64,000 nt of DNA, from the NCBI RefSeq assembly GCF_036320965.1, contig NC_092235.1, forward strand, positions 24,846,976 through 24,910,975, written 5' to 3'. Shown here in pieces: positions 24,701 to 37,369 of this stretch. A program made the position numbers and the translations under genes. Source of the DNA: Panulirus ornatus. Taxonomy: Eukaryota > Arthropoda > Malacostraca > Decapoda > Palinuridae. Under the pieces are notes generated by a model, which was given only the letters and a program-made list of their open reading frames with translations, was not told the origin of the DNA and ran no database searches. The first letter of the stretch is position 1. Every line of letters begins with the position of its first letter.

Positions 24701-26648
24701 GCTGGAAGTGGACATAATTTCACAGCAGAAATTTTCCTTTTCAATAAAGAGGTTGGTGGCATGTACAGAGTATGATTGGTGAGGAATATTGTGACTTGAA
24801 GATGGTAGACCTGTGTGGATCACATGTTAGCTGTGAAGAATATGATAAGAATTATGTAGAGAAACATGAGGATTTGTTTGTGGCATTTATTGATCTAAGA
24901 AAGCAGTTGATAAAGTTGGTAGAGATGCCTTGTGGAAGATGTTACAAAGATATGTTGTGGAAGGAAGCAGTGTGGAGTTTTTAATCAAGAGAATAAGGCA
25001 GGTGTGTGAGTAGGTAGAAAGGAGAGTGAGTGGTGCTTGGTGAAGGTGGGTCTGAAGTAGGGTTGTGTGATGTCACTGTGGCTTTTTAATTTGTTTATGA
25101 TTGGGGTGGTGAGGTAGGTGAACACAATTTTGGGAGAGAGTAAGATCTATAGTCGGTTGGAAGTAAGTTGAGGCTTGGGAGATGAGTCTGATACTGTTTG
25201 CTGATGATACTGCAAAAGTTGGTTTCTGATTTTGGGAGAGTGTATGAAAGGAGAAAGTTGAGAATAAGTGTGCATAAAATCAAATTTATTAGGATACCTG
25301 TGCAAAGAGACAGGTTATATAAGTGTTTTATAGACATAGGAAAGGATATGGGAGCAAATGGAACCATGGGAACTGGTGTGAGCCATAAATTGGGTACAGG
25401 GGCGCAGGTCCTGGGTGCATTGAAGAATGTGTGTAACAAAATATCACTCACTGGAAGGGGAAAGATTGGCTGTTTGAAGGTATAGTAGTCCCAATGGTGG
25501 TGTATGTGAGGCTTGGGCTGTAGATGAGAATGTACAGAAGAGGGTGAATGTTTTGCAAGTAAAATGATTGAGGCCAGTATGTGCTGTGAGTTGGGGTGAT
25601 CAAACATGATAGGGGGAGAGAGAAATATGGAAATAAGGAAAGTATGGTTATGACAGCTGAAGAGGATGTGTTGATTGTTTAATCAAACAGTGAGAATGAG
25701 TGAGGAGAGGTGACAAAGAATATATATCTTGGAACAAGAAGAGGGAGACCAAATTTACGATGGAAGGATGGAGTGTTTTTTTCTACTGCTTGGCACTTGA
25801 ACATGTAGGAGCATGTAAGGCATGCATGGTATAGAGTGAATTAGAGTGATTTGGTGTAATGGGGATTGAGTGCTGTAAATGGACTGAACCAGGGCATATG
25901 GAGCCATCAAGGGAAACCATGGAAAGTATGTGTGTTCTGGTTGTGGATAGGGGGCTGTGGTTTCAGTGCATTACAAATGACAGCCTGAGAGTGGATGTGA
26001 ATATGGGAAATTGCAAATGTGGGAAATATGAACAAGTATGAAAAAACTTGAATATGATGAATTTATCCCTTCATTACAGTGATTAAACCTAAGAATTTGC
26101 TGTCATAGCTACCTCACTTTTGAGATGCAACTTTTGAGTCCAAATGATCCTTGACTACATTGACTTGATACTTGGAGCTTGATAACTACCCTCTTTGGAT
26201 TAAGTGAGTGCAATCAAAGCACTCAGTAATCAGACTTAAGAGGTTAAGAAAAAAGCTTTTTCAGAATGTAACTGAACTTTCATACTCAGGGTATTTGTGG
26301 TAATTGCTAAGATTATATCTTAAAGTTCAGAAAGTACTGGTAGTTAAGTTCTGGACTAGTATGTTTTGCTATTGGTATACATAAGAGCACTGCAATTTTT
26401 AAGTACAATATCCTTAAAAGAATCAAGCAGATATGAACAGTAATTTATAATTGCACTGTTGTCTGATTTCAGGTGATGATCACCAGGCACTAATATGGGA
26501 CGTGCAACAGATGCCACGTGCAATTGAAGATCCAATACTAGCCTACACTGCTGCAGAAGGGGAAATAAACCAGATCCAATGGGGGGCTACACAACCAGAC
26601 TGGATCGCCATCTGCTACAACAAGTGTCTTGAGATTTTGCGAGTGTGA
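18667..26648 (+). CDS. DCAF7: DCAF7 (WDR68/HAN11) WD40 repeat adaptor
   Basis: Seven coding exons (18667-18770, 19009-19150, 21505-21606, 23014-23260, 23459-23610, 24547-24664, 26473-26648) join in frame to 346 aa; vertebrate DCAF7 is 342 aa. It is a WD40 propeller that binds DYRK1A/1B and HIPK2 and serves as a DDB1-CUL4 associated factor. Near-diagnostic text includes [91 protein letters not shown] and the C-terminal [15 protein letters not shown]. Every junction has GT-AG sites and matching phase. Small differences from the vertebrate protein are an extra PPP near the N-terminus and DAC in place of DGM near residue 247. Introns 2, 3, 5 and 6 hold LINE fragments. Confidence 0.97.
19009..19150 (+). 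CDS. DCAF7: DCAF7 coding exon 2
   Basis: Acceptor TGTGTTTAG, donor GATAGT|GTAAGT. Encodes [15 protein letters not shown] through MWIPDS, residues 35-82, ending in phase 0. Confidence 0.93.
19151..21504 (+). other. DCAF7 intron 2
   Basis: 2354-base intron holding one nearly intact LINE 3' fragment in antisense (19766-20671). The remainder is AT-rich with nothing recognised. Confidence 0.9.
19766..20671 (-). mobile_element. LINE 3' fragment, long 3' UTR form
   Basis: On the - strand it runs from 'gagaacattatctcggaaag' (20671, 5' truncation) through the C-terminal domain to the 3' UTR and its terminal 'gacagcgacaaagc' box at about 19770. The frame is broken near 20487-20500, where the [12 protein letters not shown] stretch is shifted. 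The 3' UTR is complete, including two gcgaggtagcg-type boxes (about 20037-20050 and 19800-19812). It is a young, non-functional copy in antisense to DCAF7. Confidence 0.88.
21505..21606 (+). CDS. DCAF7: DCAF7 coding exon 3
   Basis: Acceptor GTATTAACAG, donor AACAAT|GTGAGT; 34 codons, residues 83-116 ([18 protein letters not shown]...). It was too short to appear as an ORF. Confidence 0.93.
21607..23013 (+). other. DCAF7 intron 3
   Basis: 1407-base intron. It contains a decayed LINE endonuclease-region fragment at about 21930-22860. Confidence 0.85.
21930..22860 (+). mobile_element. Decayed LINE endonuclease-region fragment
   Basis: Frame-shifted text still reads like the apurinic endonuclease part of the LINE: 'SAYAPGSES'-type text near 22270-22310, '[11 protein letters not shown]' near 22372-22403, and 'DHFLVEA' near 22640-22662. 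Several stops and indels make it a dead copy. Confidence 0.65.
23014..23260 (+). CDS. DCAF7: DCAF7 coding exon 4
   Basis: Acceptor TTTACTTACAG, donor TCTGTGG|GTAAGT. Residues 117-198 plus one base, the longest exon, with the [16 protein letters not shown] and [15 protein letters not shown] blocks. Confidence 0.95.
23459..23610 (+). CDS. DCAF7: DCAF7 coding exon 5
   Basis: Acceptor TTGTTCACAG, donor TGTGAG|GTAATT. Residues 199-249, including [17 protein letters not shown] and [13 protein letters not shown]. Confidence 0.94.
23640..24150 (-). mobile_element. Decayed LINE RT fragment in DCAF7 intron 5
   Basis: On the - strand it carries remnants of the RT palm-to-C-terminal region: the counterpart of NLFMDRVVR near 24050-24075, [11 protein letters not shown] and the [14 protein letters not shown] text near 23740-23810. 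Stops and indels are frequent. Confidence 0.65.
24547..24664 (+). CDS. DCAF7: DCAF7 coding exon 6
   Basis: Acceptor TCCTTTACAG, donor ACTGCAG|GTAAGG. Residues 250-288 plus one base ([16 protein letters not shown]...). Confidence 0.94.
24770..26000 (+). mobile_element. Decayed LINE RT to 3' UTR fragment in DCAF7 intron 6
   Basis: Remnants in sense order: [15 protein letters not shown] (about 24856-24897), a [13 protein letters not shown] stretch near 25075-25100, a broken FADDT near 25196-25212, [20 protein letters not shown] near 25420-25485, the [11 protein letters not shown] region near 25745-25775 and the 3' UTR start 'gggaaaccatggaaag' near 25910-25925. It is heavily mutated and non-coding. 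Confidence 0.7.
26473..26648 (+). CDS. DCAF7: DCAF7 coding exon 7 (last)
   Basis: Acceptor TCTGATTTCAG at 26472; stop TGA 26646-26648. Residues 289-346, ending in the highly conserved CLEILRV. Confidence 0.95.
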
Positions 26649-28220
26649 GTGATTGGATGTGAGTGGTAACATGTATGTTTGTATTTTTTCTGGTACGTTT
26701 TCACGATGAAAGATGCTCAAAATTAGTGTTCTGCAGGAATTGTTCTGGTGATGGTGGTAAATGTAATATGTGTATATTAAATACCGCTTTGGTAGAAGAT
26801 TTAAGAAATGTATATGTGCCGTTACCTCTGATTGTCTGTCACCGTCAGCTTTTCAGGAAGTCATCAATAGTTGCACTGTGAACATGATACTGAACAAGGG
26901 TGTAAGATTACTTTTAGGGTAATTTAGTTTGAACAAAATTGCTTAGAATGTGGTGTTTAACAAAGCAGTGGTATACTGGACTGTAGGGAGGGGGTATCTA
27001 GGTATGTACTGCTACTCAAGGTATGGGTAGAATTTTTTTAAATGACATTGCTTTGGACTAACTGTATATGAAATAACAAGTTTTTATCTACCAAAGATAA
27101 TTTTAAAAGCATTTGATCAGCCTTTTAGTAATTTACATGGTGTTAAATTCTGTAAATAAAAGTCAGAGTGGGTGCTGCCTGTCTTACTATGAACACTGGG
27201 ATTGGGAAACTTGAAAGTACCTGGCTAATAGGAATGCTGTCATTAAAGGATTGTGGGCTTTAAATTTCATTTTGTAATATCGCTTGGTTATAATCAACTT
27301 GTACATTAGGACAACATGCTGATAGAATTCCATGACAGATTTCATTGTGTAAACTTGTCAAAAAAATAAGTTATTCTACTCATTAATCTGCCTTAGAGCA
27401 AAGGAAATTGGGCAGTGTCATCTGAGCATGTGTAATTATTGCCAGAAGAGTAGCAAGGAGTCATATGAAAAAAAAAATGTAATTTTTTGTACCTGATGTT
27501 ATAGTTGATTTTAGAAAAATTATCTTAGTATAATTTTCATGTGAAAGTAATAGTATAGTATTTTATTTCCCTTGTCTCATGTTGGGCATTTGGTGCAGTA
27601 GACATATTACAGATCTGTACTAATTATCAGTACACATTATTTCATAACTTACTGCAGTTTAGAATGTAAATATTCTCCATTCCACTCAGGGTGCTTGCAT
27701 TTAGTTGTATACAGAGCTCATGAATATTTGGTGAATTTAATCATTTTAAGTATTGCATATAATTGTAAAAAGTCATCAGTAAGCTAGAAATACAGTTGTG
27801 TATTTTCCATTACTTTATTTATCTATTGCTTTATGGCTAAAAGCTAACAAGCTTTCCACATTTTCCCATATTTATGGTTTGGCAACCTTTCAGGCAGGAA
27901 GGCTTAGCTTTGCTCATAACACAGTGATTGATCTTACTGATAAGAAATAATGCCAAGCCCAGTTGCAAATCTGAACTTGCATCTCATGGATTGGGGATGC
28001 TGAGTGCCAGCACTGTGCTTTGATGGTCTTTATACATTATTTTATCCTTCCTGGAAGTGGGCCTTGATACGATGCCTCATGAGACACTATCCTCAAAAAT
28101 TAAAGGGATTGTTCTTTCATGTTATTCTCTTGGTGTAACATTCACAGCCCAGCACTGCAGATTGTTTTTATATCTGTCTATATATCTATGTGTCTATCTA
28201 TATCTCTGATGCCCATTCCC
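26649..28220 (+). other. DCAF7 3' UTR and downstream
   Basis: AT-rich non-coding. The first AATAAA on the + strand is at 27155-27160, giving a plausible 3' UTR of about 0.5 kb. Nothing else was recognised to 28220. Confidence 0.4.
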
Positions 28221-28229
28221 TCTGGGAAC

Positions 28230-28720
28230 TCCCATCAAGGGGGTGGCCATGGAAAAAGTCTCCATTCATCTATTCCTTTCAAGTCTTGCTTGTATACGCC
28301 TGTCCATGCATTCTTTCCCCATTTCTTTCCCTCCAGTATTCTTCCAGTCTATTTCCCTTGTCACATATGTCTTCCTCTCACACCAACCCCTTTAATCATA
28401 CTATCATACACTCAACTTGTAAACTCCCCATTTTGCTTTCTTCCCACATGCCCAAACCACTTCAAAGTATTGTATTTCACCCTTTCTACCACTCAGTAAT
28501 TCATTCCTTTTGCATTACCTGCACTACCAAATTTCTTATACACCCCCTCATTGCTTTCTCCATTCCACCTAGTCATACCTCATACTCCTCTCAGTTTATT
28601 TCCAAAACATGCATTCTTGACCTCTGACTTATTTGATGTCCATGTTTCGGTTGCATAGGTCAGGGTTGGGAGGCCTTTCTTTACTTCCGTACATAAACCT
28701 CTACCTTTCATTATTTCATT
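28230..28720 (-). mobile_element. Diverged LINE C-terminal fragment
   Basis: The - strand carries a decayed relative of the RT C-terminal region: the 'ttgaagtggtttgggcatgtggga' counterpart (28440-28465) and a 'gcaaccgaaacatgg' stretch (28643-28660) corresponding to the YGCEAW region. Spacing and text differ enough from the main family to suggest another subfamily. Confidence 0.45.
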
Positions 28721-31700
28721 AAGGAACCCATTGACTCTTGTACCCTATACTGCTCTCCCCCTTCTCCCTCCTTCCATACCACCAAAATTGTGTAGCCAAG
28801 AAAATAATCTTTAGTGGGAGAGAGTGAGGGTAATTCCTTAAGCTCTGTTGTGAGAGAAATCAAGGGGTTGCCCTCTCTCCTTGTATAGCTAGTTATTATC
28901 TGTACTAGGTAATGAACCATGGAGACATATATGTCTATGAATTGTCAAAATTGGTATCATGCAGACCCACTTTAGTGGAAGCTAACCTTCTATAAAACAT
29001 TAGTGCTATTTATTTACATAACTTATGAGAGCTCACTACTCCTGAGGTGATTTGACCTAAATCTTCCATCTAGCAAAGAATGGAACTTGATTAGCAAGTG
29101 GTTAAACCCAAAGAATGTGTGTGCCTAAATGCTGGCAGTAGACTATCAACCTCTTCATTTAGAAGCCACATCTTTCACTTGTGCAAGAGAAATACTACTG
29201 GAAGGGTTAATACAAAAAGATGTACCAGATGAAAGTAGTTTGCTCATTCGTTCATGTTTATTGAGAATAAAAGCTTAAATGAAAAGTAAGAAAAGCTATG
29301 TAAAAGCATTAGGTTATTTGCTGTCACTGAGAAATCCAGCTGCACTCCCATTTAAGAATAATCCCAATTCTTTAATTACTAAAGTACAATACTGCTTTTA
29401 AAGGTTTCCTGATTTGCTAAAATTTGGATCTATTTCAGTTCTTGTATTCGTGATTGACAGTGACAGCATATTAATTAGTGCTTTATATAGATAGCTAGAT
29501 AGATAAATATTAAAAAAAAGACAACAGACTTTGTTATGGAAGAATCAAGTAGGATTAAGAGAGCTTAAGTTAGTGGAGATGAAAGGACATATGTGCTTAA
29601 TAAAGTAAGTGTAAGAGAAGGGAGCAATTGCTAAATGGGTAGATATGTCCTGTGATTGCTTTGCTTCATGAATGGGAATTGATTATTGGTTACAGACTGA
29701 TTAAAAGTTACCAAACACAAGTTTGAGTTGTACTTTTAGTCATTAGATTTTTTTATGGTAATGATCATGGAATTTCATGAAAAGGGATATTTATAGCAAA
29801 ATATATAAAAAAAGTTTCTTTTGTCATGAAAATTTTGTCTTTTAAACCAAGGTAGGCAGCATCCACTGTGCATTGTAACTGCATCAAATATATTTTCCAA
29901 TTATTAGGCTAGGTCTGATTTTTTGTGCTGTAAAATAAAGCTAAGACTTTTACAGTGGTGTGTGCAGATTTGCCACAGGAGCTGTTACAAACTCCATTGG
30001 ATTTCCTTCCTATTGAAGAAACAACAGGGAAGTGGATGCATGAAAACCAAAAGTAAGCAGAATGTGATGTTACGTATACAAATTTGTAAAGAAAAAATTA
30101 CTGTTCTGGCATGATTTTTTTAATTTTCAATATAAAGCCAATGTATATCCTCTGTTAGCCTTGTTATTCTTTGATTTACTGGTATGCATCTTTGCTTCTA
30201 GCCATTCACCTCAATTAAGGTTGTCTCACATAAACATATCTAGGGCCTTTTTACAGGTTATCTCCATAAAGACTTGAGAAAGCATAAGAGATCATATTGG
30301 AAAAGAATTTTTTGTCAAATATGGTATTGCCCTAAATGAAAAGAACTCAGCAGGAAAGTTTGGATACCTTGAATTTGCATAATGAATAAGTTCATATAGT
30401 TTTAAAAAAGGTGAAAGTTAAAATTTTGCATAGCAGTATACAGTATGACATTTAAACATTTTGGATATCATTATAAGTTACTTCATACAACCATATGGGA
30501 ATAGTGTTCTTAAATACTGGTTTAAGATACAACAGCATCAGTCAAATTATGTCAAAGAATGTTTAACTTTGGAGTAGTTAACATATTTGGGTGTTAATGA
30601 GGGTAACATTTCAGGAGAATGACTGTAACTTAACTGGTAATTGACTCAGAAGGGGAGTAAACAAGTAGAAATTAAGCAAGAGGGATATTGATGGGAAATG
30701 CTATAGGTTGTAAGATGCTTTTCATGTGAGGAAGTCGTGCTTTGGATATCGCGTATGCAACTGAATATTCATTCTCTTTTGATATCTAATATTTAACTAC
30801 CAAGGAATTATCCTGATTGTACATTCAAATACTGAAATAACCATGAAGATCACTGTTCATTTGTCATGCTGAGTATCCTCCATGTATAAGTCTGATTTCC
30901 TGGCTCTGTGATTATAGATTGGAAAAAAAAAAATCCAACATAATGGAATAGAGCATAAACAAAATTTGGTATAAAGGAAAGGTTTTTTAAGAGTAATAAA
31001 AAGAGGTGCACACACCCTTACAGAGGAATGACTAGCTATCTAACTCCAGTGGCATGCCAATTTGTGTTGGCCCATTGTTGTGGTGGTTCAGTATCCTGCA
31101 TTATCATGTCTGTATTATGTTTTTCTGTTGTATTAAGATTCACAACAGTGCCAAGAAACCAGTCAGTGGTTCATGCTACAAATTTCACATAATTTTAGAC
31201 AGGCTGGAAATCTGGAGTGTGGGGCCAACGTAAATATCTGTAGTAGACCTAGTTCAGATAATTTAACATTAAGTGTAATTAAGAAATGTATGACTGTGTA
31301 AATGAATAATGGATGTGGAGGAATAGTAATGTGGATATCTCATCCTCTTCCAAACTACCACCCATCCACCTGTTGTACTCTTCAGCAGCTTTTTATAGGT
31401 GAGTACTACCATGATTTATGGCACATATGATTTTCTTTATACAGTACATACTATGGATAAAATGTGTATGGCTTAGGTAATTTTTGTGATATCAAAATGA
31501 AGATGAAAAGTAATTGCCATATTGAAATTTAAGTAACTCGAAAGGGTGGCCCCGATGTAGTCACACTGTGAGTATACCATAGTACAGTTTTAGGTATAAA
31601 TGTGTTTCATGTGTTTCATCATATAGGAAATCGGATTGTTCGTTTTATCAACTCGGTTCTGTATATGATGATTGTAATAATCATTTGTATTTTGTTAATA

Positions 31701-32255
31701 TTTTTGGTACATTATTAACACCATATAAATATTTCATGCTATAAGAAATAATATTAGCTCTTTTGGAATAGGTCCTCTCATAATTTGTCACACTGAATTT
31801 ACAGTAAAGCAGTTGTAGATATTTTATATTAGTGGAAAGGAACTGCTACATATAATGTATAATATGAAGGGTACACTTTATCATAGATGAAGTTATTCTT
31901 CTGAAGCATGAAATCCAGCCATTGGATTACATTACGGTATTTATAATATTCCACAGATACGTGTTTAGGTAAAGAGAAAAGTGGAAACTTTATGATCTTC
32001 ACTTGATATTTTGTTGAATGGTGAGGACTTTAATTTGTAGTCGTATGAAAATGTTTTAGTATGACAATTTTTTTTCCAGGGAATGATAATGAAGATTCAG
32101 AAGATCACCCAACAAACTTTTAATGAAAAATATCTGATTTTTATATAATATGGTCTTTATGTCTTAACCCTTCATGATGCAGCATACTGATTATCACTAC
32201 AGTGTGAAGTTTTGAAGTACACGCTACATTTGCCATGAATTTTTTCAAAGATGTT
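28721..32255. other. AT-rich intergenic DNA
   Basis: No coding exon, RNA gene or repeat was recognised on either strand. Short homopolymer runs and a small GATA-like tract near 29490-29506 are the only simple sequence. It lies between the DCAF7 end and the next LINE. Confidence 0.5.
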
Positions 32256-32259
32256 TCTG

Positions 32260-34925
32260 CTCAGTGAATTTCCAATCTCTAGCTGTCATGCGTATTGTGC
32301 TGAAACCACTGTTCCCTACCCACAACCAGGCCCCATAGACCTTTCCATGGTTTACCCCAGATGCTTCACATGCCCTGGTTCAGTCTATCGACAGCACGTT
32401 GACCCATATATACCACATCATTCCAATTTACTCTATCCCTTACACACTTTTCGCCCTCCCGCATGTCCAGGTCTCAGTCACCAAAAAAATTTTCACTCCA
32501 TCCTTCTATCTCCAGGTTGGTTTCCCCTGTTCTCCTTGTTCCCTCCACTTCTGGCACAGACACAAATTTCCTCTTTTTCAACCTTTCGTCACCCATTCTC
32601 TTCATTTTAACACACCCTCTTCAGCTCTCTTAACCACAAACCACACTCTTCATTAATGCACCTCTCTCTTACCTTTTCATTACTTACTCGATCAAACAAC
32701 CCACACCACATAATTGTCCTCAAACATTTAATTACCAATGATTTCCAACACATCCACCCTCTCCTCCACAGCCTTATCTATAGCCCATGCCTCAAATTCA
32801 TACAGTATTGTTGGGACTGTCATACTGTTAGACATATCTGTTTTTGCCCTTCCAGATAATGTTCTCTCTTTCCATGAAATCTCTTTGCTCCCTCACTAAT
32901 CCTGTGACTCACTTCCACTTCCTTGGTTCCATTCACTCCCATGTTCACTTTCAGGTATAAGAAACACTTTACTTCCTCCAAGTTTTCTCCATTCAAACTC
33001 ACACCTCTACTAAAATGTTCCACAGCCCTTTTAAACCTAACCTTACATTTGTTCCCATTCACTCTCAACTTCCTTCTTTCATGCAAACTTCCAAACTACG
33101 GCACCAACTTATGCAGTTTCTCACTTCAATCTGCCTCCAATGCTATATGTATCAACAAACAACAACTGATTCACTTCCTAGGCCCTCTCATCCCCCACAG
33201 ACTGCATACTTGCTCTTCTCCATAAGACTCTCGCAATTATCTCCCTCACCATCCCAAACATAAACAAATTGAACAACTATGGTGACATCTCACACCCCTG
33301 CTGCAGACCAACCTTCTTTTAGAACCATTCATTCTTCTCTCTTCCTACTCGTACACATGCCTTATACCCTCGTTAGAAATTCTCACTGTTTTGGGAGCTT
33401 TCCTTTCACACCACCTACTCTTAAGACCTTCCAAAAGGCATCTCTGTCAACCCTATCATGTACTCACTTCAGATCCATAAATGCCACATACAAAACAATC
33501 TGTTTCTCTTAAGTGTTTCCCACATATTCTTTAAAGCAAACACCTAATCCACACTTCCTCTACCACTTCTGAAATGACAGTGCTCCTCCCCAATCTATGC
33601 TCTGTACATGCCTTTACCTTTTCAGTCAGTATCCTCCCATCCATCTTATCAGGTACATTCAACAAACTTATACCTGTTTAGTTTCAACACACATCTTTAT
33701 CCTACTTGCCTTTATACAGTGGCACTATACATGCATTCTGCCAACCCTCAGGCACCTCATTATCCATACATACATTGAAAATCCTTACCAACCTATCAAC
33801 AACACAGTCAACCCCCCTTCTGAAATAAATTCAATTGCAGTTCCATCCACTCCAGATGTCTTGTCACATTTCATTTTATACATGTCTCTCACCTACTCTT
33901 ATATCTTCAAACCACTTTCCAAAACTCTCTCACTTTGCATAACTCCCCAACAGAAACACCATATATTTGCCACTCAGTCATATTTAATAGTCTTTGAAAA
34001 TACTTGCTCCATCTCACTTCATCACTCCCTGTTACCACTCCCTCTTTTGTACTCTTCACCAATGTTCCTATTTGTTCTCTTGCTTTTTGCACATTAATAA
34101 CCTTCCAAAACATGTTATTCTCCCTAAAGTTTACTGATACTTGCTCCCCCCAACTCTCTTTTGCCTTGTTTTTCAATTGCTGCACCTTCCTTTTGACCTC
34201 CTTTTGCTTTTTCTTATACATTTCCCAATCACATGCACTCCTTCCCTGTAAGTTGTGCCCAAATGCCTCTCTTTTCTTTCACTAGTAATTTTACTTCTTC
34301 ATCCTACCTTTCACTGCCCTTTCTCATATGCCCACATTTCACATGCATCTTCCTTAAATACCTTCCATTCCTCACCCTCTCCCCTTGCTTCATTTACTCT
34401 ACCATTTTGTCATTCTACACTGCATCTCTCCTGATATTTCTTCACATGAGTCCTTTCCAAGCTCTCTTACTCTCACCACTCTCCTCTCACTGATATTGTT
34501 TCCTCTTTTCTGTAAACCTTTACAAACCTTCACCCTCACCTCCACAAGATGGTGATCAGACATCCCACCAGCTGCTATATTTGCCAAATTTACATCCAAA
34601 AGTCTCGCTTTTCCATGCCTATCAGTTAAAATGTAATCCAACAATACCTGCTGACCATCTCTGCTACTCATATATATATACTTGGGTATGTCCCTCTTTT
34701 TTAACCAGTTATTTCCAATCACCAGTCTTTTTATAGCACTACCACTGTTCACCATTTCCATTCATAAAAGTGAATATCCCATGCCCTCAATTATATCCAC
34801 AACTGCCACAGAGTTGTATATTTGCCTCATACATGCAAGTGAAATACGTACTAATGGCAGTCACTCCATGACCATCCACATTTCTACCCATCTGTGATCA
34901 CTACAAACTGAGTACTTTTCCTACT
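32260..34925 (-). mobile_element. Long decayed LINE (3' UTR to endonuclease)
   Basis: The most extensive copy in the window, read right to left: the endonuclease C-terminal part (frame 34399-34761, with LDYILTDRHGKARLLDVN and GGMSDHHLVEV), the linker (33907-34221), the RT region with scattered stops (33000-33900), then the C-terminal region and 3' UTR start at 32270-32860. The GMSDHHLV motif is the typical SDH signature of APE-type endonucleases. It shows the full LINE gene order EN-linker-RT-C-terminus, but is clearly dead. Confidence 0.85.
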
Positions 34926-34964
34926 TGTTTCCAATAGCTGATGGTAAGTGCACCTTTTATATTT

Positions 34965-35211
34965 CATATTTAATACCTTTCATGTATGATAAGGTGGCGA
35001 TGGGAATGGATGAAGGCACCAAGTATGAATATGTACATGTGTATATATATGTCTGTGTATGTACATATATGTATGTATACGTTGAAATGTATAGGTATGC
35101 ATATGTGCATGTATGGGCATTTATGTATATACATGTGTATGTGGGTGGGTTGGGCCATTCTTTCGTCTGTTTCCTTGCGCTACCTTGCTAACGCGGGAGA
35201 CAGTGACAAAG

Positions 35212-35247
<36 letters not shown>

Positions 35248-35251
35248 AATA
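34965..35251 (+). mobile_element. LINE 3' UTR end with (AAT)n tail
   Basis: Sense-oriented 3' UTR: the 'ggtggcgatgggaatgg' block, a purine/pyrimidine-alternating 'tgtatatatatgt' zone, 'gggttgggccattctttcgtctg', the 'gacagtgacaaag' box and a tail of about 36 bases of imperfect (AAT)n. It directly abuts the head of the antisense copy at 32260-34925. Confidence 0.75.
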
Positions 35252-37365
35252 AAATACCTTTGGATACATCAAAAACATTTAGACATTATTTTTGCATTCA
35301 TTTCAATTTTTGGCCAACAAATATGCATGGGAGCTCTGAGAGCTTGTATCTAAAGGCACATATGAAGAATTAAAGCAATTCCCTAAATATCTAACAGTGA
35401 CATCCTTGGGTGATAAGGATTTTGTAGATCTAGAAACATCAAAGTCCCTTTGACAGAGAAAGAAAGAGAAGAAATATGCTAATGGAAAGGAACTACAATC
35501 AGACTTGAATAGACCATGCACTGAAAGTTAACATTGACATGTGTTGGGTTAACCGAAAAGTAATGTAATAGGCATAAACTAAACCTACACTTCTGAATTC
35601 AAAATACAAAAAATTCAATGACAACTAACACTACTGGTTCATTTGAATCTACATCCTTTTCTGATCAATGTTTTACATGCAGCAACTATCAATATTACAG
35701 TACAACTAAAATATAATGTTAACTGTAATGATAAAAGACATGTAAGAAAATAATATCTAATCAAAATATACAATTAAATACTCATATATAATCTAATTAA
35801 TACCATTTTAAACAAATAAGTAACCCTGTATGAAGAACTCTTATTTGTATTATGAAATAAGTGATGAAGCTCTACTTTGTAGAAAACCTCAGTACTTTAG
35901 GCCTTCCCCTGGTTATCAAGTGTTTTTCCTAGTACCAAGCCAACTTACCACCTCCAAGAAATAATACATGTATGGTCCTCAGTGGTGGGCAAGAGTGATA
36001 AAGGAAACTGAGTAATGGAAAATTGGCAAACATTACAGATTATACTATCATTTACAGCTAAGATTGCACTGTTAATACTACAAAAAGACATCATCAACAA
36101 GAGAAAGAAAGCAAGAAGTCACCCCCACTAACAAAACTGTAATTTTCCCAATGTTGGCTGTTTCTACAAGCAACCGAAGCTAACTACTGTATCTCAGTTA
36201 TAAAGTATTAATTTTCTTACGTACTTACGGACAGAAAGGTTAAAACAAAAATTCCGTCTTTTTTATATAATACATTTATGCCGTTGCTAGACAATTCAAT
36301 ACAAAACACTATCAAGTTTTTCAGTCACAAAAGTATTATGCATCTCACCTGAATATTTTTTCTCTAAATCCATTGGTAATTAAACTGCTCAGTCCACACA
36401 ATTAAAAAATATCACATATCCATATTATAGAAATGTCAACTACTTTTGTGATTAATATGTACCATTTTTGTGAATCAACCCAGGGGCATTGGATGTTTCA
36501 AATTAATGTAATCTTCTGCGCCCAATACATAATTTTACCAGTGACTCTCTACTGGCTTAGCAGTTTACCCATTTACTGAAGATATTGTCCTGAGGAATCC
36601 CTTTATCTCAACAGATTTACATGTACTCTCAATTATGGCTGCCAAAATAATGTCCAACTTCACTAATATATATTATCATTCATTCTAAATCCCTTGAAAG
36701 GATCATGTCATCTCATGAAATTTAACAATATAACTAGTTTTAACTGACCCTTCCATACTGAAACCATAAGAACTGTTGAGGTATAATTTAATGAAAAGTC
36801 TACTTTATCTGATCAGAGATGCTATCCAGGTGAACTATACTGGAGATACCATCAAGTTGGACTGGCCAGGTAGACCAGAAGTAGATTAACCAGTCTGACT
36901 CTTAATATGTACAAGAGAAGCCAAACTGGTAAGGGCTCATAGATATTTATAAATAATCAATATTTCACTTACCTATAAATACTGTAACCATAATCCTGTA
37001 AAGATACATAGGGAACAGTTAATGAATTTCCTTATTGTCAATTTATCAACAAATCTGATGAATCTTTATTGATCAAGATATAATAATGAAGCCATAACAA
37101 CCAAATTAAAAAAAAAAGGTTTTAAAAGGCTATATGAATCTAATATTCATGTACCTATATATATGCTGACATCTACAACATCCAGTGTGAGGTGGATCAC
37201 AAAAACATCTATTGAATGGTCCTTATAAACTTACACCAGCAATAGACTTGTTCAAACAAATTGGTAGACAGAAGGAATGGGGACATGATTACAACTTTCT
37301 GTTCCTGAATTGATTTGATAATGACAGTGCTAATCATCATCTTGAGTTTCCCCATTTTCCAAGTC
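35252..37365. other. AT-rich intergenic DNA
   Basis: No gene or element recognised on either strand. It lies downstream of ZC3H18 and could hold part of its 3' UTR, but no support for that is visible. Confidence 0.4.
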
Positions 37366-37369
37366 CCCT